This document shows, piece after piece, positions 8,826 to 17,692 of a stretch of 64,000 bases of DNA. Position numbers and translations under genes: made by a program. The DNA is from Parvicella sp964387945 (lineage in GTDB: Bacteria; Bacteroidota; Bacteroidia; Flavobacteriales_D; Parvicellaceae), in NCBI GenBank assembly GCA_964387945.1, contig CAYLYX010000011.1, positions 1 to 64,000 on the forward strand, given 5' to 3'. Below the pieces are notes generated by a model. The model searched no databases. It saw only the letters and a program-made list of their open reading frames with translations, and had not been told where the DNA came from. The stretch's first letter is position 1; every line of letters starts with the position of its first letter.

Positions 8826-8915
8826 CGTAACACGTAATGTGTTTACTCTATAACAAAGTTAGTCCATTTTTGTTTAGTGGCAAAAAGAGCCATTTTGTTT
8901 ATTAACAATTAAAAC

Positions 8916-9338
8916 TTAGTTGATGGGCTTTACTAACTCATCTACCACACCTGTTCGTAAGGTATAATCAAAGTCTGAAATGCAAGGATCAATCTTTCCA
9001 AGAGTTGTTTTCACTTCTTGATAAATGGAGTCCAAGGTTTTGAAATAATCCAACCATTTTAAGTCAGACGAGTCTAAACCGTACTGGTTGCACCAATTCA
9101 GATAGTCATCAGAATAGTCATACGTATCCAATGCAAGGAGTGTTAAATAAAGACAAGCAAGCGGTTTGTCCAGATCAAAGTCGTGATACTCATCATCCAC
9201 GTAAATTTTCCAAGATTTCTTATCGATGCTGAATTCAATGAGAAAGAAGTAGGGTTTTTCTTCTTCGAGTTTTCGAAAAGATATCTTCCGTCCGTTAAAA
9301 TAGGCTTGGAGTTGGTCTATTTCAGGATAGGTGCTCAT
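8916..9338 (-). CDS. unknown 140-aa acidic protein in the mevalonate operon
   Basis: A soluble 140-aa protein with no signal peptide. It is rich in aromatic and acidic residues (YVDDEYHDFDLDKP, YDYSDDYLNWCNQYG) and has no recognised motif. Its start codon shares one base with the stop of mevalonate diphosphate decarboxylase (TAATG arrangement), so it is almost certainly translated by coupling with that gene. It could be an accessory or regulatory protein of the isoprenoid route, but that is guilt by position only. Confidence 0.75.
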   Translation of the reverse strand: MSTYPEIDQLQAYFNGRKISFRKLEEEKPYFFLIEFSIDKKSWKIYVDDEYHDFDLDKPLACLYLTLLALDTYDYSDDYLNWCNQYGLDSSDLKWLDYFKTLDSIYQEVKTTLGKIDPCISDFDYTLRTGVVDELVKPIN

Positions 9339-10417
9339 TAGAGTAGCCGTTTCGGACCATTACCCACCTGATCAAAAATAACACGGTTGTTCTGACAAAG
9401 CGGTGCAAGTTCTGAATTGATGAACTGATCCACAGCATCCTTTTCGTTTTTAGGGTAGAGGACATGTACGTTGGCTCCAGCATCTAGGGTAAAACATATC
9501 TTACTTTCATTTTCTTCTCTGAATTTCCATATTTTTTCGATGGCTTTGAGCGTATTCGGTTTCATCAGAATGAAGTAAGGGTCTGAAGTCATCATCATGC
9601 CATGTAAGGTCAATGCTTCCGATTCTACAATGCGGATAAAATCGTCAATATTTCCCTCGTCCTTTAAGGTTTTAACGAGCTGACTCAGGTTTTGATGCGC
9701 TTGTTCAAAACGCTTTTCAGCAAATGGATGACCTTTCATCAAGCCATGACCTACTGTACTACTTACCACTTTTTCGCCTTCGTCAATGATTAAAATACAA
9801 TCCTGATAACTTTCAAAAAATGAGGCGGCACCTGTAAACGGAGAAGCCATCAAATCCGAACTATTCTCCAGTACTTTAGTTTCACCCCACGAAACGAGTG
9901 TGGGGTAGACCGAACGTGCAGCACTTCCGCTTCCAATTCTTGCTAGAAAAGAGGCTTTTGCAAAGAATAATTCCTCCGATAGTTGTGATTCCATCGCTTT
10001 TTCCAGACTCATAATGCACAAGGCCAACGCACTCATGCCTGAGGCTGAAGAAGCTATTCCACTGCTATGCGGAAAGGTATTACTCGTTTCAATTTTGACG
10101 TTCAATTCGCTTAGGTAGGGACAAAACTCTAAGATATTCTTGAAGAATTTTTCGATTTTAGGTCTGAAACTATCCTTCTCTTCTCCATCCACCCAAACTT
10201 CGAAGTTTAGAGAATCGCTTTTGGAGAAAGTAGCCTTAGTTTTTGTGTAGCAATTGCTCAGTGTAAAACTTATACTGGGGTTTGCTGGAATTTGGTTCGC
10301 ATATTTGCCCCAATATTTTACGAGCGCAATGTTAGACGGAGAAGTCCATTCGGTCGTAAATTCAGACGGAACACCAACAGAGCCTTTGTACAAGAATTGA
10401 TTAGGATTAATCTTCAT
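9338..10417 (-). CDS. mvaD: diphosphomevalonate decarboxylase
   Basis: This 359-aa protein matches mevalonate diphosphate decarboxylase: WTSPSNIALVKYWGK near the N terminus, SISFTLS, and the Ser-rich phosphate loop FPHSSGIASSASGMSALA. Later HGMMMTSDPYFILMKPNT and FTLDAGANVHVLYP complete the typical pattern. It converts mevalonate diphosphate to isopentenyl diphosphate with ATP. It is first of the four-gene unit leading to mevalonate kinase and the UbiA-type enzyme. The ATG at 10415-10417 is preceded by 18 bases to the neighbouring membrane-protein gene. Confidence 0.95.
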   Translation of the reverse strand: MKINPNQFLYKGSVGVPSEFTTEWTSPSNIALVKYWGKYANQIPANPSISFTLSNCYTKTKATFSKSDSLNFEVWVDGEEKDSFRPKIEKFFKNILEFCPYLSELNVKIETSNTFPHSSGIASSASGMSALALCIMSLEKAMESQLSEELFFAKASFLARIGSGSAARSVYPTLVSWGETKVLENSSDLMASPFTGAASFFESYQDCILIIDEGEKVVSSTVGHGLMKGHPFAEKRFEQAHQNLSQLVKTLKDEGNIDDFIRIVESEALTLHGMMMTSDPYFILMKPNTLKAIEKIWKFREENESKICFTLDAGANVHVLYPKNEKDAVDQFINSELAPLCQNNRVIFDQVGNGPKRLL

Positions 10418-10435
10418 GGCAACAAAAGTAGCAAA

Positions 10436-10939
10436 TTAGATCCTGTCTAACCCTTCTTTTAGTTTACTTCTAATGTAAAAGAAAGCAAATATGTAAAGTG
10501 GCATTCCTACCACAACATAAATTAAGATATCAGTTGAAAAATCGTCTACTTTAGACAGTTCGTAGTAATTCTTAAGACGAACAATAGACAGCGCCATAAA
10601 AGTAATGTATACAGCGTACAAACAAAGCTTCGCAACTGTCTCTGCCACCGGGTCGTAATGCTTTATCGCAACAAACCAAATGGAGACACTTACCGATAGA
10701 AAGTAAAAGATAAATGCCAACCAAGAAAACCTGTTGAATTGTCTTAGGTTTATTTTTGCCGCCTCAAAATTTGCGGTTTTTTCTTGTCCCATCAAGTTGA
10801 GGTCGTCAATGTTAAACCCTCTGGAAGAAAGTAGTTCAAGTGCCTCTTTTTTGACAGATTCATCGTAGCCATATCGTTGGAAATTTTTAACAACATCCAC
10901 CAACTTCTCATTGCTCATTTGGGTTAGCTTATCTTTCAT
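10436..10939 (-). CDS. small multi-helix membrane protein of unknown function
   Basis: A 167-aa protein with a soluble helical N-terminal third (LTQMSNEKLVDVVKNFQRYG, then KEALELLSSRGF) followed by three to four hydrophobic helices from about residue 75. The N-terminal part resembles short helical repeats that precede membrane domains in some Bacteroidota proteins. No function can be assigned. It is 18 bases upstream of mvaD on the same strand and may head the isoprenoid operon. Confidence 0.7.
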   Translation of the reverse strand: MKDKLTQMSNEKLVDVVKNFQRYGYDESVKKEALELLSSRGFNIDDLNLMGQEKTANFEAAKINLRQFNRFSWLAFIFYFLSVSVSIWFVAIKHYDPVAETVAKLCLYAVYITFMALSIVRLKNYYELSKVDDFSTDILIYVVVGMPLYIFAFFYIRSKLKEGLDRI

Positions 10940-10995
10940 TCAGAATGAGGTTTGCGACAAAATTAAGATAAGAATTGAAATCGTTTGGAAATACC

Positions 10996-11025
10996 TTGAT
11001 GAAATGGAATACGTTTCTATATTTG
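10996..11025 (+). promoter_or_regulatory. Bacteroidota sigma-A-type promoter, TTG-N19-TATATTTG
   Basis: TTG at 10996-10998, a 19-base spacer and TATATTTG at 11018-11025 match the Bacteroidota -33/-7 consensus exactly. Transcription would start near 11030, about 20 bases before the ATG at 11050. This excludes the longer open frame that begins with a TTG at 10975. Confidence 0.7.
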
Positions 11026-11049
11026 CGGTGCAAATTAAAACTCAACGCG

Positions 11050-12255
11050 ATGCCAAGTATTTCAAACAAAGCGGTAGCAATGCCTGCCTCGCCAATAAGA
11101 AGACTCGTTCCTTACGCTGAAGAAGCGAAAGCAAAAGGAAGAACGGTCTATCATTTAAACATTGGTCAGCCGGATATTGAGACGCCTGCGAATGTACTGG
11201 AAAAGATGAAAAATCTAGACTTGAAAGTAGTAGAGTATTCTCATTCGGCAGGTTTTCAGTCTTACAGAGAAGGTTTAGCGAAGTATTACAAGAAAGCGGT
11301 TGGTGTAGATTTGAACCCAGATAATGAAATCATGATTACCACAGGAGGTTCTGAAGCGTTGGTTTTTGCTTTTCAAACGTGTTTGGAACCTGGAGATGAG
11401 TTGATCATCCCTGAACCTTTTTATGCTAATTACAACGGTTTTGCAAAAACATCAAACATTAACGTAGTACCAGTAACGGCTCATATTGAAAACGGATTTG
11501 CTCTACCTCCGATTGATGAGTTCAGAAAAAAAATCACTTCCAAAACGAGAGGAATTCTGATTTGTAATCCAGGTAACCCAACGGGATACCTATATACTAA
11601 AGACGAACTGGAAACCCTTCGAGAGATTGTTTTAGAACACGATTTGTTCTTGTTTGCAGATGAAGTTTACAGAGAGTTTTGTTACGAAGGTGCTCAGCAC
11701 ATTTCTGCGTTAACGTTACAAGGACTGGAAGAAAATGTGATTTTGGTCGATTCTGTTTCGAAACGTTACAGCATGTGTGGAGCTAGAATTGGTGCGCTGG
11801 TGAGCAGAAACAAAGAAGTGATGGCAAGCGCTTTGAAGTTCGGGCAAGCACGTCTGTCTCCTCCAACTTTTGGACAAATAGCGGGAGAAGAGGCTTTGAA
11901 TACACCGCAGAGCTATTTTGATCATGTGGTTGAAGAATACGTGGAGCGTAGAGATATTTTAGTGGATGGCATTAACGATATAGAAGGAGTGACTTGTCCT
12001 AAGCCGCAAGGAGCATTTTACGCAATCGCCAAGTTGCCCATCGATGATGCAGATACATTTTGTCAATGGCTACTGGAAGAGTTCGAGTACGAGAATCAAA
12101 CTGTGATGATGGCACCTGCTACTGGGTTTTATTCGACAGAAGGTTTAGGAAAGCAAGAGGTTCGTTTGGCTTATGTACTGAACAAAGAAGCGCTGAAGAA
12201 TGCGGTGAAATGCCTTGAGGAAGCGCTTAAGGTGTATCCGGGGAAAAAGTCTTGA
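11050..12255 (+). CDS. class I PLP-dependent aminotransferase (aspartate-aminotransferase family)
   Basis: This 401-aa protein has the fold-type I aminotransferase landmarks: HLNIGQPDIETP near the N terminus, TTGGSEALVFAF (cofactor phosphate region), CNPGNPTGYLYT, FADEVYREF (Asp to the pyridine nitrogen), the PLP lysine in SVSKRYSMCGARIGA, and the substrate arginine in KQEVRLAYV. It transfers amino groups between an amino acid and an oxo acid; the amino-acid specificity is open. The ATG at 11050 is chosen because the promoter sits just upstream. The extra 25 residues of the longer frame look non-coding. Confidence 0.92.
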   Translation: MPSISNKAVAMPASPIRRLVPYAEEAKAKGRTVYHLNIGQPDIETPANVLEKMKNLDLKVVEYSHSAGFQSYREGLAKYYKKAVGVDLNPDNEIMITTGGSEALVFAFQTCLEPGDELIIPEPFYANYNGFAKTSNINVVPVTAHIENGFALPPIDEFRKKITSKTRGILICNPGNPTGYLYTKDELETLREIVLEHDLFLFADEVYREFCYEGAQHISALTLQGLEENVILVDSVSKRYSMCGARIGALVSRNKEVMASALKFGQARLSPPTFGQIAGEEALNTPQSYFDHVVEEYVERRDILVDGINDIEGVTCPKPQGAFYAIAKLPIDDADTFCQWLLEEFEYENQTVMMAPATGFYSTEGLGKQEVRLAYVLNKEALKNAVKCLEEALKVYPGKKS

Positions 12256-12257
12256 TG

Positions 12258-12788
12258 CTATAAGCGGAAAACCGATGGCTTGTAAAGGTCAAGATGACCA
12301 TAAAGTTTGAATTTGATCGCTTTGTAGGCTTCGGTGACGATTATTTTTCGAGTAATTCCATGAGGGTAGGGAGGATAGAAGTTAATAGTGTTCTCGTCAT
12401 TCTTGATTTGAATAAACCCTGGGTTGTCTTCACAGCTTCCTTGTTTGTGCCTTAGCGTTCTAAAGTAGTGTTCGAAACAATGACCTGATTTCATGTAGGG
12501 ATAGTAAACTTTCTCGAGTGTATCCCATTGAAAATTATCAAGTTGATAAATCGTGGTTAGATAAACGGAATCACCTTGTTTGTAAAATAAGTTCTTTTCC
12601 TTCCAAAACAAGGTGCAAACACTTAAGTTGGCATCTATGATTATAGTGTCACCGTGTTGAATAGCCTTCGTGAAGTCTCTAGCTAGGTTAGTAGATTCTG
12701 AACTAATTTCTTTGGTTTTTGACTGATTCCTTTGACAGCTTATGCAAATGAGAGCAATTACGGGTATGACTAATTTGATAATTTTCAT
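12258..12788 (-). CDS. predicted lipoprotein of unknown function
   Basis: A 176-aa protein with a lipoprotein signal (VIPVIALICISCQRN, lipobox Cys at about 19). The mature part has beta-type sequence and no known motif. Its start overlaps the stop of the upstream secreted protein by 4 bases (ATGA type), so the two act as a pair. It ends 2 bases from the convergent aminotransferase stop. Confidence 0.65.
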   Translation of the reverse strand: MKIIKLVIPVIALICISCQRNQSKTKEISSESTNLARDFTKAIQHGDTIIIDANLSVCTLFWKEKNLFYKQGDSVYLTTIYQLDNFQWDTLEKVYYPYMKSGHCFEHYFRTLRHKQGSCEDNPGFIQIKNDENTINFYPPYPHGITRKIIVTEAYKAIKFKLYGHLDLYKPSVFRL

Positions 12789-13216
12789 TGAGACTCGTTA
12801 CAAAATATACAGCCTGATTTAGAAGTGCAAATGACATCTATGATCTGGTTGTTTTCAATTAGGGAAATGCGTTCTCGGTTGAAGTAACAGTAGAAGCTAT
12901 TGGATCGATTAGGTAACTCATCTGGAGAGTTGAATTCAAACGTCTTTATGATCCTGCCTTGGCTCAGAATGAAGACGAAAGAGTGTCCGTGTATGGATAT
13001 GGCTGCTTGAACTTTAAAGAATTCTTTGATCACATGAAAGCGTTCTCCCTGATGAGAAAAAGATCCTAAATAGGTAGCTTCGGAGGTTATCCGGTCAGGA
13101 AAATGACGAATGACGGTTGTGTTTTTGTTTTCTGGATACAAGTAAGATTTATATTGTCCAAAACTGAGTTGAAGAGAAGTGGTCACCCAGAGGAGAAAGA
13201 GTAAAGTAGATTTCAT
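12785..13216 (-). CDS. secreted protein of unknown function
   Basis: A 143-aa protein with a signal peptide (MKSTLLFLLWVTTSLQLSFGQ) and a short beta-rich mature part ending in VICTSKSGCIFCNESQ, where three cysteines cluster (C-x5-C-x2-C). The cysteines could form a disulfide or bind a metal. It overlaps the downstream lipoprotein start by 4 bases. No family is recognised. Confidence 0.65.
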   Translation of the reverse strand: MKSTLLFLLWVTTSLQLSFGQYKSYLYPENKNTTVIRHFPDRITSEATYLGSFSHQGERFHVIKEFFKVQAAISIHGHSFVFILSQGRIIKTFEFNSPDELPNRSNSFYCYFNRERISLIENNQIIDVICTSKSGCIFCNESQ

Positions 13217-13319
13217 CCCTACAAGTTACTTCATGACTGAGGTTCTTTGAAGAGAAATGAATAAGAGTTGTGTTTAAGTTATTTTCCGAAAAGAAATGAA
13301 TATGAAACCCATTCTAAAC

Positions 13320-14954
13320 TTACTTCAACATAAAAATTTTCTTCGTCACGCGATTGTTATGGGAATAGATGGTGAAATTGTAGATACCAGCTCCTATTCC
13401 AATTTTTCTTCCGTTGATGGTGTAATAGTGGTCGCCAGATTCTAGGACACCAAAGTCTTTCTCGAAAACAACTTTACCTTGTAAATCGGTGAGTTGAATG
13501 AATGCTGTTGAACTCTTAATCAAATCAAATCGAATTTTAAATTCACCTGTTTCATGGTTGCTAAAAACCTTTACGGTAATGTCTTTTTCTGGAACATTTT
13601 CCTCTATTCCTGACGCTAAACATTCTTCTTTTCTAATGATCTCAAATTCATCGACTACTTGTCCTGTTGCTCTCATGTAAGTTCCTCTCAACGTGTCTGC
13701 ATGAATGTCTAAAACAAGTGATCCTACAGCATCTTCGGCATCACTAATGTACATAACGGGATGGTTCAAACCTTCATCGTCTCCCGGACCAGTCTTTGAT
13801 CCGGAATTACCCATCACCGCATACACTGTTCCTTCATAATCGCAAGCTGTACCGTAGTACTTTGTATACGCTTCACCAAGGTTGGGATCCCCACTATTGG
13901 CGTCTAAAAAATGTGAAGGCTGGATGCTTGAGCTTACGTCATAATGTCCTTTCATAAGGTAGGAGCGCTCGTAATTGTGACTATGACCGCATAGAACAAG
14001 ATCAACTCCGTGCGATTCAAGAATAGGAAGTATATCTTCTCGCATGCCCTTCATGACCAATTCCCAAAAGTCGTCAGAGTCATGAGAACCCTTGCTGTAA
14101 GGTGCCTGGTGCCAGTACGCGATTGTCCAGTCCTTAGTGTTCTGAGCTAGATCACTTTCAAGCCAGTTCTCCATATCGTCATTACTGTTCGTTGAGTTTT
14201 GGATTTCCGAGTTCAGCGAGATGTAATGTACGTTTCCGTAGTCAAAGGAATAAAAAGCCTCCGTTCCTGAAGCTAATCCACCTGACTCACCGTTTTCGGG
14301 TAGGGTAGCCATGTCATAGTACGCTCCTGTGTGATCCTGATAATTGGTAGGTGCCACAATGATGTAATTGCCCATACTGTTATAATCGTGATTTCCAGGA
14401 GTGGGATGAAAGGGGATGTACGGCATAATCGAATCGTACTGATCAAAAACATTCATCTGATATTCAGCATCCGTTCCATCTTGATAAGCGTTGTCTCCCA
14501 TCCAAAGCCAAACATCTGTATTGACGGTGCCATTGTAATCAAGGTAGGCATTCATTACATCCAACTGACTTTGATTGCCTTTTCCAAAGTCACCAATTAC
14601 CCAAGTTCTAATGGGTTGAACGGTGCCTGGGGTTGGGTGTGTTGTAAAGTAATGATTATCACCTGTGCTGAGTGTCGTTGAACTGTTCCCAACTTCGTAA
14701 TAGTATTTTGTATATGGAGATAATCCAGTTAGTTCTACTTCGTGTTCGGTTGTGGATGAGCTGCTCGTTACGTCTTGTGTGAGTTGCGTAGGAGTTGTTC
14801 CAAAGCTAACTTTGCTGTCTGTTGGTGTATCCGTTCTCCATCGCACCACAATACTTGAGGAAGTTGGCATTTGTAAATAGGGACCTCTAATAATTTGTTG
14901 CGCATTATCACAAATTGAAATGGAGAGCAACAGAATAACGAAAAGTTTTTTCAT
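13320..14954 (-). CDS. secreted purple-acid-phosphatase-like metallophosphoesterase with T9SS sorting domain
   Basis: About 544 aa from the ATG at 14952-14954. A signal peptide is followed by an N-terminal fibronectin-type purple acid phosphatase domain (IVVRWRTDTPTDSKVSFG), then the metallophosphoesterase core with its five metal blocks: WVIGDFGKG, WMGDNAYQDG, TPGNHDYN, YWHQAPYSKG and LCGHSHNYERS. The C terminus is a type A T9SS sorting domain ending in KKIFMLK. It should release phosphate from organic phosphates at the cell surface. A GTG seven codons further upstream lies inside a palindrome and is not taken as the start. Confidence 0.93.
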   Translation of the reverse strand: MKKLFVILLLSISICDNAQQIIRGPYLQMPTSSSIVVRWRTDTPTDSKVSFGTTPTQLTQDVTSSSSTTEHEVELTGLSPYTKYYYEVGNSSTTLSTGDNHYFTTHPTPGTVQPIRTWVIGDFGKGNQSQLDVMNAYLDYNGTVNTDVWLWMGDNAYQDGTDAEYQMNVFDQYDSIMPYIPFHPTPGNHDYNSMGNYIIVAPTNYQDHTGAYYDMATLPENGESGGLASGTEAFYSFDYGNVHYISLNSEIQNSTNSNDDMENWLESDLAQNTKDWTIAYWHQAPYSKGSHDSDDFWELVMKGMREDILPILESHGVDLVLCGHSHNYERSYLMKGHYDVSSSIQPSHFLDANSGDPNLGEAYTKYYGTACDYEGTVYAVMGNSGSKTGPGDDEGLNHPVMYISDAEDAVGSLVLDIHADTLRGTYMRATGQVVDEFEIIRKEECLASGIEENVPEKDITVKVFSNHETGEFKIRFDLIKSSTAFIQLTDLQGKVVFEKDFGVLESGDHYYTINGRKIGIGAGIYNFTIYSHNNRVTKKIFMLK

Positions 14955-14957
14955 GGT

Positions 14958-14975
14958 GTGATCATTTATGATCAC
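14958..14975. promoter_or_regulatory. 18-base inverted repeat just upstream of the phosphatase start
   Basis: GTGATCA, a four-base TTTA spacer and TGATCAC form a perfect 7-bp inverted repeat ending 3 bases upstream of the phosphoesterase ATG (minus strand). It could be an operator or an mRNA hairpin that hides the ribosome site. Confidence 0.4.
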
Positions 14976-15035
14976 GAATTTAAGTGCTTCATATTACTTC
15001 AGAATTACCTTGCCGAGAACAAGATGTTAACGTGT

Positions 15036-15920
15036 TTAGTAAACCTTAAGGCTGGTCATAGAAAGAGAGCCAGCTAGCGCTTGATTGTTAAACAATTCAA
15101 TAGATTCGTTCTTTTGTTTTAACCCAAGCACATAGAGTAGGGGAAGGTAATGTTCTGGTGTAGGGATGGCGAGGTCAAAAGCCTTTCCTTGAGTCTTATA
15201 GTTGATCAAGGACTGGTGATCTCCTTCCAGAATCCAGTGGTTCATTTTTTCCATTACCTCATGCGTCCATTCGTATCCGTGACCTACTTTGTTGATGTTA
15301 GCCCAGTCTACTTTACCGAGGTTATGAACGAGGTTGCCACTTCCGATAACAAGCACCCCCTTTTCTCTCAGTCGACCAATTTCAGCAGCTAATTCGTAGT
15401 GATATTCAGGGCCTTTGGTATAGTCTATGCTCATCTGAATGACTGGAATATTAGCGTTTGGATAGAGGTGTTTGATGACAGACCACGCACCGTGATCCAA
15501 GCCCCAACTGTGATCCAATTCAACCGTTGTGGAGGTAATGAGTTGTTTTGTCACGCCAGCTACTTCAGGGCTTCCAGGAGCTGGATATTCTACTTCGAAC
15601 AATTCCTTCGGAAAACCGCCAAAATCATGAATGGTCTTTGGAAACTCCATTGCTGTGACTTTCGTTCCCTTAGTTTCCCAGTGAGCGGATACACAAAGTA
15701 TCGCTTTGGGAGTTGGAATGGTCTTAGCAACATTTCGAAATCCCTTCACAAATTCATTTTCCTCAATTGCATTCATCGGACTACCATGTCCAAGAAATAA
15801 TAGTGGCATTCTTTCAGTCAAAGGCAGATGCTCGCTCACCTTTGATAGGTAGTTTAATTTTGCTGTTGTTCCCATAATTGGAAGTATTCCTAACGCTTTT
15901 ATAAAATCTTTTCGCTTCAT
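15036..15920 (-). CDS. ygiD: DODA-type extradiol aromatic ring-opening dioxygenase (YgiD family)
   Basis: This 294-aa protein has the LigB/DODA metal-ligand pattern: FLGHGSPMNAI, VSAHWETKG, DHGAWSVIKHLYP and GSGNLVHNLGKVDW. These match the YgiD / 4,5-DOPA extradiol dioxygenase group, which opens catechol rings with molecular oxygen and binds a divalent metal through His residues. The N-terminal MKRKDFIKALGILPIMGTT resembles a weak export or anchor segment often seen in Bacteroidota members. It lies between two phosphoesterase genes on the same strand, but no functional link is obvious. Confidence 0.88.
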   Translation of the reverse strand: MKRKDFIKALGILPIMGTTAKLNYLSKVSEHLPLTERMPLLFLGHGSPMNAIEENEFVKGFRNVAKTIPTPKAILCVSAHWETKGTKVTAMEFPKTIHDFGGFPKELFEVEYPAPGSPEVAGVTKQLITSTTVELDHSWGLDHGAWSVIKHLYPNANIPVIQMSIDYTKGPEYHYELAAEIGRLREKGVLVIGSGNLVHNLGKVDWANINKVGHGYEWTHEVMEKMNHWILEGDHQSLINYKTQGKAFDLAIPTPEHYLPLLYVLGLKQKNESIELFNNQALAGSLSMTSLKVY

Positions 15921-16050
15921 TTATTCGAAATGGAAATAATTTACACGGAAAGTAAAATTACAAAACTTTTTGACTGTTGCCCAAAAAAATTATCGTTATT
16001 GGTTCGAAGGTTTCTGCAAGCGATCACATGAGGAGGTAAGAGGTATAAAC

Positions 16051-16075
16051 AAAAAAAGGGAGCGCTTGCTCCCTT
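16051..16075 (-). terminator. Rho-independent terminator after the second phosphoesterase gene
   Basis: A perfect 8-bp stem (AAGGGAGC and GCTCCCTT) with a four-base GCTT loop is followed on the minus strand by a run of Ts. It lies 25 bases past the phosphoesterase stop at 16100. Confidence 0.8.
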
Positions 16076-16090
16076 CCAAAAGAAATGAAT

Positions 16091-16108
16091 AAGCAGTAAT
16101 TACTGCTT
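16091..16108. repeat. perfect 18-base palindrome spanning the phosphoesterase stop codon
   Basis: AAGCAGTAATTACTGCTT reads the same on both strands and covers the last codons and the stop of the gene ending at 16100. It can form a hairpin just upstream of the terminator; it may be chance, since it partly encodes the final Lys-Gln-stop. Confidence 0.5.
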
Positions 16109-17668
16109 AATTACTTTGTGTGTTTCAATCGTTCCGTCTTCAGAAAGAATATAGATGTAGTTCACACCAGTACACATGTTTTCTGTGTCCAATTGATGGT
16201 TGATAGCTCCATTCACCGTTTCTGATTGACACATTTTACCCAAACTGTTGTAAACCTCAATGGTAGCGTTAGTCGCTTTCTTGAACTCAATGTTTATGAT
16301 GTCATTTGCAGGAACAGGAAAGACATTACTTACTTTAGGGCTGCTCTCTGTAACACTGGCAAATGGGTTGCTCAGTACAACCTCATCTCCATTTGTTGGA
16401 TTCCAAAGCGTTACACCTGAAGGAAGGTCTTGTCCTAGAAGGTCATCTGTTGCAGCTGTAATTCCAGATTCATTCTCAAACTTAACACAGTTGATAGTCG
16501 TCTGGTTTTCAGTAACTCTTACAAAGAAGAAATTATCAAATCTACCTTGGTCTCTAATCCAGGGTTTTGTTGGAGTTCCATTATTGTCAAAATCTAAGTC
16601 TCTCCAAGGTGCACCCCATTGTCCTTCTCCGATGTAAACCGTTCCACTGTTATTGTCTACTTCGAAATCATTGTTTCCACTGTTAGGCACAGAAGGGTAA
16701 GTCCACTTGGTTACGTGCGTATGAGACTCCATAGCCAATTGAACTCCGTATTCAAGGAAAAGAGGTCCCCAGCAAGACATTTGATCACTTACCAAACCAT
16801 ATCCGTTTCCTACAGCTAAGGTAGGGATGTGATACTGAACAAATTTCCAATTCGCACTTTGGTTAAGTTGAAGATCGTTTTCAAACCAAGTAGTTTGAGC
16901 AGAACTACAAACGTTAAGTTCTGAGTTCAACGAATAAAGTCTTAAAAGTCCACCATGAACATCAATAGCATAATATTCATCTTGTGGAATATCAAACAAT
17001 TCATACATGTCTGAGTTGTCTTCATGGTTCCCTTGAGAAAGCATTACTGCATACATTCTTCCATCAGTAGAAGCAGTTAACTGCCAATCATCAAACCAAT
17101 CATCCCATTCTTGTTCAGAATCAGACACTCCAGAAGTATTTCTGATCATATCTCCATTAAAAGCGATGAAATCAGGACGAACTTTGGCAACGATTCTGTT
17201 TCCAGTTTGACGAGCTCCTCTACAACTTCCTGATTCACATGACTCTCCGATTCCAAATACAGTAACTGCTTGTCTCGAGTCACCTCCCGAAATGAAAGAA
17301 ACTGGATCGCTAGGGTCATCCGACAAAGTTTGAAAGCTAAATCTTTGACTGGTTGTTCCGTTATTGTCTCGAATAACGAAATAGTAAACGGTATTAGGTG
17401 TTAGACCTGTTAACCTCGCAAAATGTCTTGAATGACCATGCGCACTTCCCGTTCTATCGGAAGCATGATTGTTTGAGTAGTCAGTATAGCTAGTGCCGTG
17501 ATCAGTGGTTCCGTAGTAAACGGATCCATTATCTCCTTCCCATCCCACTACGATGGTTGTAGCCGGATCATCTCTTAGAGACAGGCAATATCTCTCAGTT
17601 GCACCGAAAATTGTTCCCGTAAACCCGAAAGCTAGCGCTAGGAACAAAAATTTGTTAAGGTTTTTCAT
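16100..17668 (-). CDS. secreted metallophosphoesterase with T9SS sorting domain
   Basis: A 522-aa protein with a signal peptide and an N-terminal fibronectin-like domain (VVGWEGDNGSVYYGT), then a calcineurin-like core: FISGGDSRQAV, AFNGDMIRNT, SQGNHEDN, VQYHIPTLAV and ESHTHVTKW. The blocks are more divergent than in the gene at 13320, so substrate may differ. The C terminus is a T9SS type A sorting domain (FPVPANDIINIEF through ETHKVIKQ). It starts 24 bases after the phosphate-type porin stop, so porin and phosphatase are probably one operon. Confidence 0.9.
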   Translation of the reverse strand: MKNLNKFLFLALAFGFTGTIFGATERYCLSLRDDPATTIVVGWEGDNGSVYYGTTDHGTSYTDYSNNHASDRTGSAHGHSRHFARLTGLTPNTVYYFVIRDNNGTTSQRFSFQTLSDDPSDPVSFISGGDSRQAVTVFGIGESCESGSCRGARQTGNRIVAKVRPDFIAFNGDMIRNTSGVSDSEQEWDDWFDDWQLTASTDGRMYAVMLSQGNHEDNSDMYELFDIPQDEYYAIDVHGGLLRLYSLNSELNVCSSAQTTWFENDLQLNQSANWKFVQYHIPTLAVGNGYGLVSDQMSCWGPLFLEYGVQLAMESHTHVTKWTYPSVPNSGNNDFEVDNNSGTVYIGEGQWGAPWRDLDFDNNGTPTKPWIRDQGRFDNFFFVRVTENQTTINCVKFENESGITAATDDLLGQDLPSGVTLWNPTNGDEVVLSNPFASVTESSPKVSNVFPVPANDIINIEFKKATNATIEVYNSLGKMCQSETVNGAINHQLDTENMCTGVNYIYILSEDGTIETHKVIKQ

Positions 17669-17692
17669 TGTTATTGATTTTAGGTATGTGAT

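Noticed and set aside
10975..11049. A longer N terminus for the aminotransferase from a TTG at 10975
   Set aside because: A near-perfect promoter at 10996-11025 lies inside this stretch, so transcription begins after 10975; the extra residues are not aminotransferase-like.
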